DNA of 46,467 nt from positions 1 through 46,467 of the forward strand of contig JAJDZZ010000043.1 in the NCBI GenBank assembly GCA_022824405.1. The letters are read 5' to 3'. This DNA comes from Opitutales bacterium. Its GTDB lineage: Bacteria; Verrucomicrobiota; Verrucomicrobiia; Opitutales; UBA2995. Position numbers and translations under genes: made by a program. Below are positions 1 through 7,798 of the stretch, one piece after another (positions within the stretch are counted from its first letter, which is position 1; the number at the start of each line of letters is the position of its first letter). The notes beneath the pieces were generated by a model. That model did no database searches and was not told where the DNA came from. It saw nothing but the letters and a program-made list of their open reading frames with translations.

Positions 1-107
1 ATACCTGTGTATACCTGTGTATACCTGTGTATACCTGTGTATACCTGTGTATACCTGTGTATACCTGTGTATACCTGTGTATACCTGTGTATACCTGTGT
101 ATACCTG
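1..107. repeat. Decamer tandem repeat, ten full copies plus seven bases
   Basis: The unit ATACCTGTGT is repeated ten times without a mismatch, and a seven-base partial copy ends at 107. The array begins at base 1, so its true length is unknown. It encodes nothing recognisable. It could be a real microsatellite or a place where an assembly stopped on a repeat. The remaining bases up to the first gene (108-334) hold a small inverted repeat, GTTAACC (122-128) and GGTTAAC (135-141), and no coding signal that I can see. Confidence 0.97.
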
Positions 108-334
108 ACCCATATGTTCAAGTTAACCCGGATCGGTTAACCTGTCAAGCTTTGGCGTGGAAAAAATTCGAATTGTAATTGGCTCTTCTTTCCTTTGCCT
201 ATACTTGTCCGCTACATTTTCATCAAGGGTGAATCCAAGACCCGATTCTGCGTTCCATTGTCTGTTGTTTTTCTAATCCTGCCCACCTGCCGCAGCTTTT
301 GGCCCGAATATGTCACAAATCATGCATTATGGGG

Positions 335-1156
335 CTAATGCTGCCTGCGGGTTGGGTCTTGGGGGAGAGCGTGGGGGAAGCTGCCAAAGGAAACACTAAC
401 TCCGGTCCAGAAAATATTTTCCAAGCCGGTGGTGGCGGCGAGGTGGAAGGAGGCTTCCATTTCCTGGGATAGAGAGGTGGTAGCAGTAAGGCCGAATTGC
501 AGATTGTTAAAGGTTTCAGGTTCCTCGGGAATATACCCGCGGTTGATGCCCAACAGGATGTAGGGGGTAAGGATAAATTTTTCCCTGACAATATCGCTTG
601 AGGCAACCAACTCGATAAAGGTTCCCTCGGCTTCGGTGGAATAAACGAAGGCGGAGGAAAAGTCGAATTCGTCAAACAACCCGATTCCCAGCTGAAGATC
701 AAATTCATGGTCGGAAGCATCGGGTCCATTGAAATCCAACCAGGTATGGCCAATAGCGCCATCCATTTCCCCAATGGCGAAGCTGGAACCCAGTGAAAGG
801 TTCAACTCGGTATAGGGCGTTGCAAGGCTCTCGGCGAACCAACTGGAAAAGTACCATGTATCCATGAAAGGGAGAGGGGATGGTCTATCCAAATCCACTG
901 CAACTGAAGCAATGCCGCCATCTTCGAGGTTGTCGCGGCCTTCCGACACGTATCTGCTGTTCCAGGCAAAGTTCAAGGTGAAGGTTTCAGCGGGAACCGT
1001 TTCCGGAGCGAGTTCCGGGAGGTCGGGGAGTTGAGGCGACGGTGCGGGCTGCGCAAGCAAGCTGGAAAGGATGGGGTAGAGGATCAGCGCCAACCCGGCC
1101 ATAATAAGTCGAGTTGCCCGGAGCCGCGTTTTGGACATTCCAGGGATTAAGAACAT
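335..1156 (-). CDS. TorF-like outer-membrane beta-barrel protein, copy 1
   Basis: The protein has an N-terminal hydrophobic export segment, a proline-rich spacer, and then alternating amphipathic strands beginning FAWNSRYVSEGR. That pattern resembles the TorF/Gcw_chp family of putative porins, whose members often start their barrel with a similar S-x-Y-x-S/R-G motif. It is a tandem paralogue of the gene at 1251-2081 and matches it nearly end to end, including the ending FWTGVSVSFG. I chose the ATG at 1156 because it aligns with the start of the paralogue and has GAGGT upstream. A GTG at 1174 is possible. An outer-membrane location is inferred. The transported substrate, if any, cannot be read from the sequence. 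Confidence 0.7.
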   Translation of the reverse strand: MFLIPGMSKTRLRATRLIMAGLALILYPILSSLLAQPAPSPQLPDLPELAPETVPAETFTLNFAWNSRYVSEGRDNLEDGGIASVAVDLDRPSPLPFMDTWYFSSWFAESLATPYTELNLSLGSSFAIGEMDGAIGHTWLDFNGPDASDHEFDLQLGIGLFDEFDFSSAFVYSTEAEGTFIELVASSDIVREKFILTPYILLGINRGYIPEEPETFNNLQFGLTATTSLSQEMEASFHLAATTGLENIFWTGVSVSFGSFPHALPQDPTRRQH

Positions 1157-1250
1157 GATGGGGTGGGACCTCACCTGTGAGAGTGGAAGCGGTAGAAAAT
1201 GGTCGGGTGGCCGACAAGGTCAAGTCCCTTGGTGACGCCGGTGGGTTGAA

Positions 1251-2081
1251 TTATTGGCGGTCAAGGAGGAAATTTTCACCCAAGGAAAGGCTCACCCCGG
1301 TCCAGAATAATTCTTCCAGGCCGGTCGAGTTGGCGAGGTAGAAGGTTGTTTCCACGCTATCGAATAGCTCGGTTGTAGCACTGAGGCCGAATTCCAGATT
1401 GTTGAAGGTTTCAGTTTCATCCGGAATAAACCCGCGGTTGAGGCCTATTAGGACGTGGGGGGTGAAGACCCATTTTTCCTTTTCGATATCGGTCGAGGCT
1501 ACCAGCTCGATAAAGGTTCCACCGGCATCAGGGGAATAAATGAAGGCGGAGGAAATGTCGACCATGTCAAGCAACCCGAATTCGAGCTCCAGCTCGATTT
1601 CATTTTCGGCAAACTCATGGTCGTGGCCTGCCTCAGCGGACTCCTCGTGCGCGTGACCTTGATAGGCCGACCAGGCATATCCAACGGTTAAATCCACCTC
1701 CTTGATGGAGAATCCGTAACCGAGCGCCAGGTTCAGCTCGGCGAAATCCACTTCAAAGCTATCCGCATACTTACTGGAGAAGTGCCATTCGCCGCCGACT
1801 TCGAGGGGCATCGACCTTTCCATGGCTAGGGAAGGGATTCCGACATCCCCGAGGACGGTGCGGCCTTCCCGAACGTATTTACTGTCCCAAGCGAGACTAA
1901 AGGCGAAGGTTTCAGAGGAAATCCTTTCCGGACTTGGTTCCGGGAGATCGGGGAATTGAGAAGATGGTTCGGGCTGCGAATACAAGCTGGAAAAGATGGG
2001 GTAGGGGACCAGAGCCAACCCGGCCAGAAAGGGTCGGCTTACCTGGAGCCAGGATTTGAACACTCTGGGAATAAAGAGCAT
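1251..2081 (-). CDS. TorF-like outer-membrane beta-barrel protein with His-rich loop, copy 2
   Basis: This is the upstream member of a same-strand tandem pair. It has the same architecture as its neighbour: an export segment, a proline-rich linker, a first strand FSLAWDSKYVREGR, and a closing strand FWTGVSLSLG. It differs by an insertion of about thirteen residues around GHAHEESAEAGHDHEF, which places five histidines among acidic residues between two predicted strands. Such a loop could bind divalent metal, but that is inference. The open frame continues upstream of 2081. I chose the ATG at 2081 because the paralogue begins at the matching point (MLFIP versus MFLIP) and the upstream residues are not protein-like. 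Confidence 0.7.
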   Translation of the reverse strand: MLFIPRVFKSWLQVSRPFLAGLALVPYPIFSSLYSQPEPSSQFPDLPEPSPERISSETFAFSLAWDSKYVREGRTVLGDVGIPSLAMERSMPLEVGGEWHFSSKYADSFEVDFAELNLALGYGFSIKEVDLTVGYAWSAYQGHAHEESAEAGHDHEFAENEIELELEFGLLDMVDISSAFIYSPDAGGTFIELVASTDIEKEKWVFTPHVLIGLNRGFIPDETETFNNLEFGLSATTELFDSVETTFYLANSTGLEELFWTGVSLSLGENFLLDRQ

Positions 2082-2218
2082 GATCGGGATGAGATTTCTT
2101 CTCAAACAATGAAACCTGACAATGAAAAAATGCAGGTTGGTTCTGCGTATTCGGGGAGCGGCACGGGGTGAATTTGGATTGGAAATTCCCGAGGCCTGCT
2201 TCAGCTTGAAGGGATCAA

Positions 2219-2626
2219 ATGCCGGAAAACCCCATAATCTTTTTCGACGGTAATTGTGGCTTTTGCCATTCCTGGGTGAAATTTGTGGCCGAGCGCGACG
2301 CGGGAGGACGCTTTCGATTTGCCCCATTGAACGGGTCCACCTTCAGGAATTCGTTTTCGGCGGAAGAAGCGACTGCTTTTCCCGATAGCGTCGTCCTGTT
2401 GACCCCGGAATCGGATAAGCTGTTTTTATCGGATGCCGTCATCTACACCTTGCTCCGGCTGAACCCGATTTGGGCCGGGACGGGTCGTATTTTGCGGCGG
2501 CTGCCCCAACCCATGCGGGATTTCGTCTATCGCGGCATAGCGGCGTCCCGGCGAAAGCTCTTCAGGAAACCGGTTGGGGTGTGCCCCCTGGTCCCGCCCG
2601 AATTGAAATCGCGGTTCCTTGATTAA
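2219..2626 (+). CDS. DCC-family thiol-disulfide oxidoreductase-like protein (DUF393)
   Basis: This small protein of 135 residues begins with a beta strand followed by FFDGNCGFCHSWV, the D-x-x-C-x-x-C signature that names the DCC (DUF393, YuxK-like) family. Family members are thioredoxin-like and thought to act in thiol redox chemistry, but their substrates are generally unknown. GAAGGGA lies five bases before the ATG and fixes the start. The gene is divergent from the barrel protein at 1251-2081 and ends four bases before a MITE-like element, so it is probably transcribed alone. Confidence 0.85.
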   Translation: MPENPIIFFDGNCGFCHSWVKFVAERDAGGRFRFAPLNGSTFRNSFSAEEATAFPDSVVLLTPESDKLFLSDAVIYTLLRLNPIWAGTGRILRRLPQPMRDFVYRGIAASRRKLFRKPVGVCPLVPPELKSRFLD

Positions 2627-2629
2627 ACC

Positions 2630-2783
2630 AAAAGGGGTCAAACGTAGAAAATAGAATTATCCCTTCCTTTGTAGTTAATTCCCCCAATAACCAGCGCCCA
2701 AAATGCAATCAACCAGGGCCTTTCAACCGATTTGCGATGGCAATTAGGAAGGGAAATTCTATTTTCTACGTTTGACCCCTTTT
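2630..2783. mobile_element. MITE-like element with long terminal inverted repeats
   Basis: Two arms of about 38 bases (2630-2667 and 2746-2783) are near-perfect reverse complements. Each begins AAAAGGGGTCAAACGTAGAA at its outer end. The only visible difference is one extra base in the left arm. The 78-base centre has no open frame. The size, the arms and the position between two convergent genes fit a non-autonomous element mobilised in trans, or a REP/BIME-like unit. No transposase is present in the window. The RNA would fold into a long hairpin, so it may also act as a bidirectional transcription stop. Confidence 0.75.
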
Positions 2784-2791
2784 TCGCCTGA

Positions 2792-3685
2792 TTAGTTGGG
2801 GGTGGGACCGCGTACTTGCATGGCTAGGGAGTAAACCGACTGACGGGCCGTGATAAACAGCGTTTTGCCGTTTTTTCCTCCAAAACAAACGTTGCTCGGA
2901 CGTTTTGGCACCTTGATTTCCTGCAGGAAGGACCCATCGGGCCGGTAGACTTTCACTGCGTCGGTGGTCAGGTAGATGTTGCCATTTTCGTCGATCGTCA
3001 CCCCGTCGGAGCCTTCCGGGGCGAACAATCGCTTATTGGTCAGGGAGCCATTTTCCCCCACGTCGTAGGCGTAGGTCTTGCCGCCGCCGTGATCGGCGAT
3101 GTAGAGGGTTTTCCCGTCGAGCGAACCGATCAATCCGTTGGGCCTGACCAGGTCGTCGGTAACCTGGGTCAGGGTTTCCCCGTCGGGGGACAGGTAGTAG
3201 ACCTGTTCTCCGTCCAATTCCATGTCATCCCGGTTTTGGCCGTAGCGGGGATCGGAGAAATAAATGCCGCCGTCCTCGTCTATCCACAGATCGTTCGGGC
3301 TGTTGAATTTCTTTCCCATGAAATTGTCCGCCACGACTTCGCTCTTTCCGTCCATATGAAATTTGGAAATCATGCGCCCTCGTCCCTGGGCCACAATCAG
3401 GTTTCCCTCTTCATCGATCCAGCAACCGTTAGCTCCCTGGGAGTTTTCCCGAAACAAGGAGACCGTATTGTTTTGGGCATTCCAGACATGGACCCGGTTA
3501 TTGGGAATGTCGGTAAAATAGACGTTTCCTTCGCTGTCGCGGGCGCCGCCCTCGGTAAAGGAATAGCCGCTGGCTATTTCGGTGACCTCGGCGTCGGGAG
3601 CGACAATTTCCGAAGCGCAAATGGAGATGGTAAAAAGCGGGGCCGACACCCACGGGAGAAAACGGCGATATACGGTAGCATTCAT
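2792..3685 (-). CDS. SMP-30/gluconolactonase/LRE-like beta-propeller protein
   Basis: The 297-residue protein has a short hydrophobic N-terminus and is probably exported. Repeated propeller blades follow, carrying motifs such as EGGARDSEGNVYFTD, NSPNDLWIDEDGGIYFSD, RPNGLIGSLDGKTLYIAD and GVTIDENGNIYLT. These are typical of SMP-30/gluconolactonase-type calcium-dependent lactonases, including the conserved N-D pair that helps hold the metal. Hydrolysis of a sugar lactone is the family expectation; the real substrate is unknown. The open frame extends far upstream in low-quality sequence. I chose the ATG at 3685 because the propeller and signal sequence begin there. The gene is convergent with the DCC gene across the MITE-like element. 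Confidence 0.85.
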   Translation of the reverse strand: MNATVYRRFLPWVSAPLFTISICASEIVAPDAEVTEIASGYSFTEGGARDSEGNVYFTDIPNNRVHVWNAQNNTVSLFRENSQGANGCWIDEEGNLIVAQGRGRMISKFHMDGKSEVVADNFMGKKFNSPNDLWIDEDGGIYFSDPRYGQNRDDMELDGEQVYYLSPDGETLTQVTDDLVRPNGLIGSLDGKTLYIADHGGGKTYAYDVGENGSLTNKRLFAPEGSDGVTIDENGNIYLTTDAVKVYRPDGSFLQEIKVPKRPSNVCFGGKNGKTLFITARQSVYSLAMQVRGPTPN

Positions 3686-3868
3686 GGTTTGTATATTGAA
3701 ATGGGTTCGATCCCCCACCTTTAGGGCAATCCGATACCTTGGAAAGCCAAAAATAAAAAGCGGCACGGTCTTCCCTTTTTCCCGCTTTGTTCCCCGGATG
3801 CGCCTGGGTCCGAATTCTTGAGGTGGGTTGGAAAAAGTTCTTGAGCGCGGGATTCCGTCTGCCTTAGC

Positions 3869-3885
3869 TTGGGTGGTCTTTTGCG
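3869..3885 (+). promoter_or_regulatory. Candidate sigma-54 promoter of amt
   Basis: The sequence TTGGGTGGTCTTTTGCG has GG (3871-3872) and GC (3883-3884) separated by exactly ten bases, and matches TTGG and TTGC of the sigma-54 consensus TTGGCACGNNNNTTGC. It lies about 24 bases before the amt start codon. A competing sigma-70 reading exists (TATGCT at 3887-3892 with a weak -35). Sigma-54 control of amt-glnK is common in Proteobacteria; its use here is inference. Confidence 0.4.
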
Positions 3886-3907
3886 TTATGCTAACTCTAC
3901 TTAAATC

Positions 3908-5212
3908 ATGATCTTCATCCGCCGCTTGTTTCAATCGCTTCCCTGTTTTCTGTTGCTGACGTTCTTTCCAGCCCTGTCCTTTGGCATGAGCCACGGGGCG
4001 GATGCCTTGGATACGGGAGATACGGCATGGATGCTGACCGCAACCGCCCTGGTCCTGTTCATGACCCTGCCCGGTCTGGCCCTGTTTTACGGAGGGCTGG
4101 TCCGTTCCAAAAACATCTTGTCGGTGTTGATGCATTGTTTTGCCATCGCCTGTCTGGCCTCCCTGCTTTGGGTGGTTGGGCTCTACAGCCTGGCATTTTC
4201 CGGAGGCAATGCCTGGATTGGCGATCTGGAGCATCTTTTCCTCAGGGGTATTGCGGTGGATGAACTCAACGGCGGCACGTTCCCCGAGACGGTGTTCGTC
4301 ATGTTTCAGATGACCTTCGCCATCATTACCCCGGCCCTCATTGTCGGCGCCTTCGTCGAGCGCATGAAATTCAGCGCGGTTCTGCTCTTTACCGCGCTTT
4401 GGCTCCTCATCGTTTACGTTCCGGTGGCCCATTGGGTATGGGGCGGCGGTTGGATGATGAATGACGGGGTGCTCGATTTGGCCGGGGGAATCGTAGTGCA
4501 TGCCACGGCGGGAATTTCCGCGTTGATTCTGGCCAAGATGCTGGGCCCCCGGGCGGATTTTCCCAAGAGGCTCCATCCCCCCCATAATCCGGCTTTGGTA
4601 ATGATCGGGGCCTGCATGCTCTGGGTCGGTTGGTTCGGCTTTAATGCGGGCAGCCAGGTGAGCGCCGGATCGGCCGCGGGAATGACCATGCTCGTCACCC
4701 ATATTTCGGCGGCAGTGGCCAGTTTGACCTGGATGGTCGTGGAATGGATAAAAACCGGGAAACCCGGATTGGTCGGTATCGTAACCGGCATGGTGGCCGG
4801 GTTGGCCACCATTACCCCCGCTTCCGGAAACGTCGGTCCCGTCGGAGCAATTTGTATCGGTTTTCTGGCCGGTTTTGTCTGCTATCTCATGTGTGGTTTT
4901 ATTAAGGATAAGCTGGGGATCGACGATTCCTTGGACGTATGTGCGGTCCACGGTGTCGGCGGCACCCTCGGCACCATAACCGTGGCCATATTCGGTACCG
5001 CCGCTTTCGGCGGTATGGGGGTGGACAACATGGGGGCGCAGTTGATTGTCCAACTGAAGGGAATCGGTTTCGCACTGGTCTGGTCTGCCGTGGGGACCTT
5101 TGTCATCGTGGTGATATGCAGGGCTGTAACCGGTCTCCGCGTATCCGACGAAGATATTCAAACCGGTCTGGATCGGGCCGAGCACGGAGAAACCGCCTAC
5201 ACCCTGGAATAG
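3908..5212 (+). CDS. amt: Ammonium transporter (Amt/MEP/Rh family)
   Basis: The 434-residue membrane protein has a cleavable-looking N-terminal signal followed by about eleven hydrophobic segments. The family landmarks are present: LPGLALFYGGLVRSKN in the first helix, the pore histidine in VAHWVWGGGWM (near residue 174), WVGWFGFNAGS, and the second pore histidine in DVCAVHGVGGTLG (near residue 346). It moves ammonium across the inner membrane. It lies 41 bases upstream of a P-II gene, the usual pairing in which the P-II trimer plugs the transporter when nitrogen is sufficient. No clear ribosome binding site precedes the ATG. A sigma-54-like promoter lies immediately upstream. Confidence 0.97.
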   Translation: MIFIRRLFQSLPCFLLLTFFPALSFGMSHGADALDTGDTAWMLTATALVLFMTLPGLALFYGGLVRSKNILSVLMHCFAIACLASLLWVVGLYSLAFSGGNAWIGDLEHLFLRGIAVDELNGGTFPETVFVMFQMTFAIITPALIVGAFVERMKFSAVLLFTALWLLIVYVPVAHWVWGGGWMMNDGVLDLAGGIVVHATAGISALILAKMLGPRADFPKRLHPPHNPALVMIGACMLWVGWFGFNAGSQVSAGSAAGMTMLVTHISAAVASLTWMVVEWIKTGKPGLVGIVTGMVAGLATITPASGNVGPVGAICIGFLAGFVCYLMCGFIKDKLGIDDSLDVCAVHGVGGTLGTITVAIFGTAAFGGMGVDNMGAQLIVQLKGIGFALVWSAVGTFVIVVICRAVTGLRVSDEDIQTGLDRAEHGETAYTLE

Positions 5213-5238
5213 ATTGGCCCATTAGACCAAAACTGTAA

Positions 5239-5592
<354 letters not shown>

Positions 5593-5646
5593 CCTGCCCA
5601 GGTAACAGGGGGTCCACTTTTTCCAAGAACTAAACCTATCTCATTT

Positions 5647-6111
5647 ATGAAAATACGTCTAATCTCCACGCTTTTATCGCTGTTTATCCTTTCGGGCGGC
5701 CTGAATCTTTCCGTTTTGAATGCCGCGTCCCATGAAGATCATGGCTCCGACGAGGGCACCGAACTGAGCGGCCATATGGAAGAAATCAGCAAGGTCTTTC
5801 GCCGGGTGCGTCGTCAAATCAGGGATGCTTCAAAGAACGCGAATTCCGCCGAATTGGTGGGAGAAATGCTGAAGCATGCCAAGGCCTCCCTCGAACTGAA
5901 ACCGGTTTGGACGATGGACCAACCGAAATCGGAGCAAGCCGACTTCGTAGCCGGATTCAAAAAGAATATGAAGGAGTTCATCGGCATGCTGGAAGATCTC
6001 CAGGCCGCTTTCCAAGCCGGCGATAACGACAAAGCTGCCGCCGTGGTGGCAAAATTACGCGATCACCAGAAGAAAGGCCACGACGCTTACAAGAAACCGG
6101 ATGACGACTAG
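5647..6111 (+). CDS. Cytochrome b562-like periplasmic four-helix protein
   Basis: The 154-residue precursor has a clear signal peptide, a short His/Asp-rich linker and a helical bundle. There is no CXXCH, so haem would be non-covalent. When laid against E. coli cytochrome b562, the axial methionine matches Met44 (in SGHMEEI) and the axial histidine matches His145 (in KKGHDAYKK), with similar helix lengths between them. Both haem ligands are therefore in place. Periplasmic electron carriage is the family expectation, though many relatives have no assigned role. It follows the P-II gene by 54 bases and may share its transcript. A link to nitrogen metabolism is only a contextual guess. Confidence 0.7.
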   Translation: MKIRLISTLLSLFILSGGLNLSVLNAASHEDHGSDEGTELSGHMEEISKVFRRVRRQIRDASKNANSAELVGEMLKHAKASLELKPVWTMDQPKSEQADFVAGFKKNMKEFIGMLEDLQAAFQAGDNDKAAAVVAKLRDHQKKGHDAYKKPDDD

Positions 6112-6319
6112 CGCTTTTGGACTCTCGCAAAGAGCGCCAAGAAACGCCAAGAGGAAACCACAGAAGGCACAAAAAACTGAAAAAATTTTCTTGGACTAAC
6201 TCAGATTTCACTGATGAAGGCGCTGGAGGCGCCTCTTAGCGTTCTTAGCGAGCTTGGCGAGAGGAAATCCTGAAGGGACCAAAAGGCTCTCCACTCTGCA
6301 CTAACCACTCTCCACTAAA
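6112..6319. repeat. Spacer built of dispersed micro-repeat modules
   Basis: The spacer contains the CGCAAAG/CGCCAAGA module (from about 6122), the ACCACAGAAGGCACA module, a line resembling 'cagatttcactgatgaaggcg', an inverted CTTAGCG module (from 6237), and finally CTCCACT/CTAACCACT units that run directly into the start codon at 6320. No open frame or RNA gene is recognised. Confidence 0.85.
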
Positions 6320-7087
6320 ATGACCCGTTCCATCTTGATTCCAGCCCTCATCTGGTTGAGCCTCTCCGGGGTGGCCAGGACTGAAGCTCACGATTCCCGC
6401 GTGTATGAGTTGCGCACCTATTATGCCCAGGAGGGTAAACTGGAGGCGCTATTGGATCGGTTTGGCAACCACACCTGCCGGATTTTTGAAAAGCACGGCA
6501 TCGAAAATATCGGTTATTGGGTTCCGGAGAATAATCCCGACAACATTCTGATTTATTTCATCGCCTTTCCCAGTCGCCTCGACCGGGAATCGATGTGGAA
6601 GGCCTTTATAAACGATCCGGAGTGGAAAGCGGCCTACCAGGCTTCCACTGCAAAAGGAAAACTGGTCAAAAAAATCGATAGCCTGTTCCTGATGACAACG
6701 GACTACTCCATGCCGATAAAGCGGGTGCAATCCGAGCCGGAACGTTTATTCGAGTTGCGTACCTACAAGGCAGCAAAGGATAGGCTGCATCACCTTGATG
6801 CGCGTTTCAGAGACCATACCATCGACCTCTTTGCCAAACACGGCATGGAAAACCTGGTCTATTTCCATCCTTTGGCGGACCAGACAGGCGCCGCGGATAC
6901 CCTGATTTATGTTATTGCCCACAAGGACAAAGCGGCCCGTCAGGCATCCTTTGCCGCGTTCCGGGAAGATCCCGATTGGCGGAAGGCCCGGTCCAATTCG
7001 GAAGCAAGGGCCGGCGGCAGCCTCACCGTCAAGGGCGGCGTAACTTCTCAGCTTTTGCGCCCGACGTATTTTTCGCCCATGAAGTAA
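6320..7087 (+). CDS. Secreted NIPSNAP-family protein (two tandem domains)
   Basis: A signal peptide is followed by two dimeric alpha/beta-barrel-type NIPSNAP domains. Each starts with the family hallmark, VYELRTYYAQEGK at about residue 28 and LFELRTYKAAKD at about residue 140, and each has a matching KHG(I/M)EN-hydrophobic motif. The two halves are clearly a duplication. NIPSNAP proteins are ferredoxin-fold proteins without a settled activity in bacteria. Exported two-domain versions are frequent in Planctomycetes and Verrucomicrobia. The ATG abuts a repeat tract, and no ribosome binding site is visible. A repeat-bearing spacer separates it from the convergent DUF1080 gene. Confidence 0.9.
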   Translation: MTRSILIPALIWLSLSGVARTEAHDSRVYELRTYYAQEGKLEALLDRFGNHTCRIFEKHGIENIGYWVPENNPDNILIYFIAFPSRLDRESMWKAFINDPEWKAAYQASTAKGKLVKKIDSLFLMTTDYSMPIKRVQSEPERLFELRTYKAAKDRLHHLDARFRDHTIDLFAKHGMENLVYFHPLADQTGAADTLIYVIAHKDKAARQASFAAFREDPDWRKARSNSEARAGGSLTVKGGVTSQLLRPTYFSPMK

Positions 7088-7153
7088 GGGAAGAGGCGCC
7101 TCTTTGCGAGAGATAATCTTAAAAAGACTCTGTGTTCTCTGTGCCCTCTGTGA
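7088..7153. repeat. Short convergent spacer with repeat modules
   Basis: Between two convergent genes the spacer carries an inverted CTTTGCGAGAG module and CTCTGTGTTCTCTGTGCCCTC, the reverse complement of the CACAGAG module. No terminator hairpin is evident. Confidence 0.8.
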
Positions 7154-7783
7154 TTAATTCTTCACCACGTCGATTCTGCGGAATTCGAGCAAACCGTGTT
7201 CGCCTTGGATTCCGATGTGTCCGGTAAGGTTCTTTATGTTCTTACAGGTGGTGATGACGGCGCCATTGAGCTTGATTTCCATGGTCTCCCCCCGGCAGGT
7301 AATTTCGTAGGTTTGCCACTCTCCCGCCGGCCTATAGACACGTTTGAGGGCCTCGATGTCCGATTCACTTTCGAAGTCCGGCGCTCCGTAGGGGATCATG
7401 TGGGCCAGGGGATACTGGCCTTCGAGCGTATCCATGCACTGCACCTGATATCCGTTGTCGGGCCAGCCGTTTTCATCGTCATTGCTGGTTGGTCCGGTGC
7501 GGACGAAGATGCCGCTGTTGGCCTCTTTTTCCAGAAACCGGAATTCCAGGATCAAGGTAAAGTCGGCAAAGCTCCGGGAGGACCGTAACCATCCAACCCC
7601 TTTATCGAGTTTGATGACCCCGTCGGCCACGGAGAATTGGCCGCCATTCTCGATGATCCAACCGTCCAGGTTTTGGCCGTTAAAGAGGTTGATTTTTTCA
7701 TGGGCTTTCGCTTGGGGCGGACAAACGAGCGCCAGCAGGAGGATGAATGCCGGCAAAATTGCCGAGGTGGAGAAACGATTCAT
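7154..7783 (-). CDS. Secreted DUF1080 (3-keto-disaccharide hydrolase-like) protein
   Basis: The 209-residue protein has a signal peptide ending near QAKAHE and then the DUF1080 concanavalin-like fold. Motifs include INLFNGQNLDGWI, a jelly-roll strand DFTLILEFRFLEKEANSGI, and a closing strand GLLEFRRIDV. DUF1080 domains are numerous in Planctomycetes and Verrucomicrobia, and some members hydrolyse 3-keto-glycosides. The activity here is not proven. It lies 15 bases downstream of the aldehyde dehydrogenase on the same strand, so the two are probably one operon. Shared sugar or aldehyde catabolism is a guess from that context. Confidence 0.9.
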   Translation of the reverse strand: MNRFSTSAILPAFILLLALVCPPQAKAHEKINLFNGQNLDGWIIENGGQFSVADGVIKLDKGVGWLRSSRSFADFTLILEFRFLEKEANSGIFVRTGPTSNDDENGWPDNGYQVQCMDTLEGQYPLAHMIPYGAPDFESESDIEALKRVYRPAGEWQTYEITCRGETMEIKLNGAVITTCKNIKNLTGHIGIQGEHGLLEFRRIDVVKN

Positions 7784-7798
7784 GGTAAGGGTAAGGGG

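Noticed and set aside
2041-2070. The string CCAGGATTTGAACACTCTGG looked like the T-arm of a minus-strand tRNA.
   Set aside because: It lies in the signal-peptide codons of the barrel protein and aligns with its paralogue. No acceptor or anticodon stem can be built around it.
3686-5185. A long minus-strand open frame continues upstream of the SMP-30-like protein through amt.
   Set aside because: It is rich in His, Gly and Gln with no domain likeness, and is the antisense shadow of the certain amt gene.
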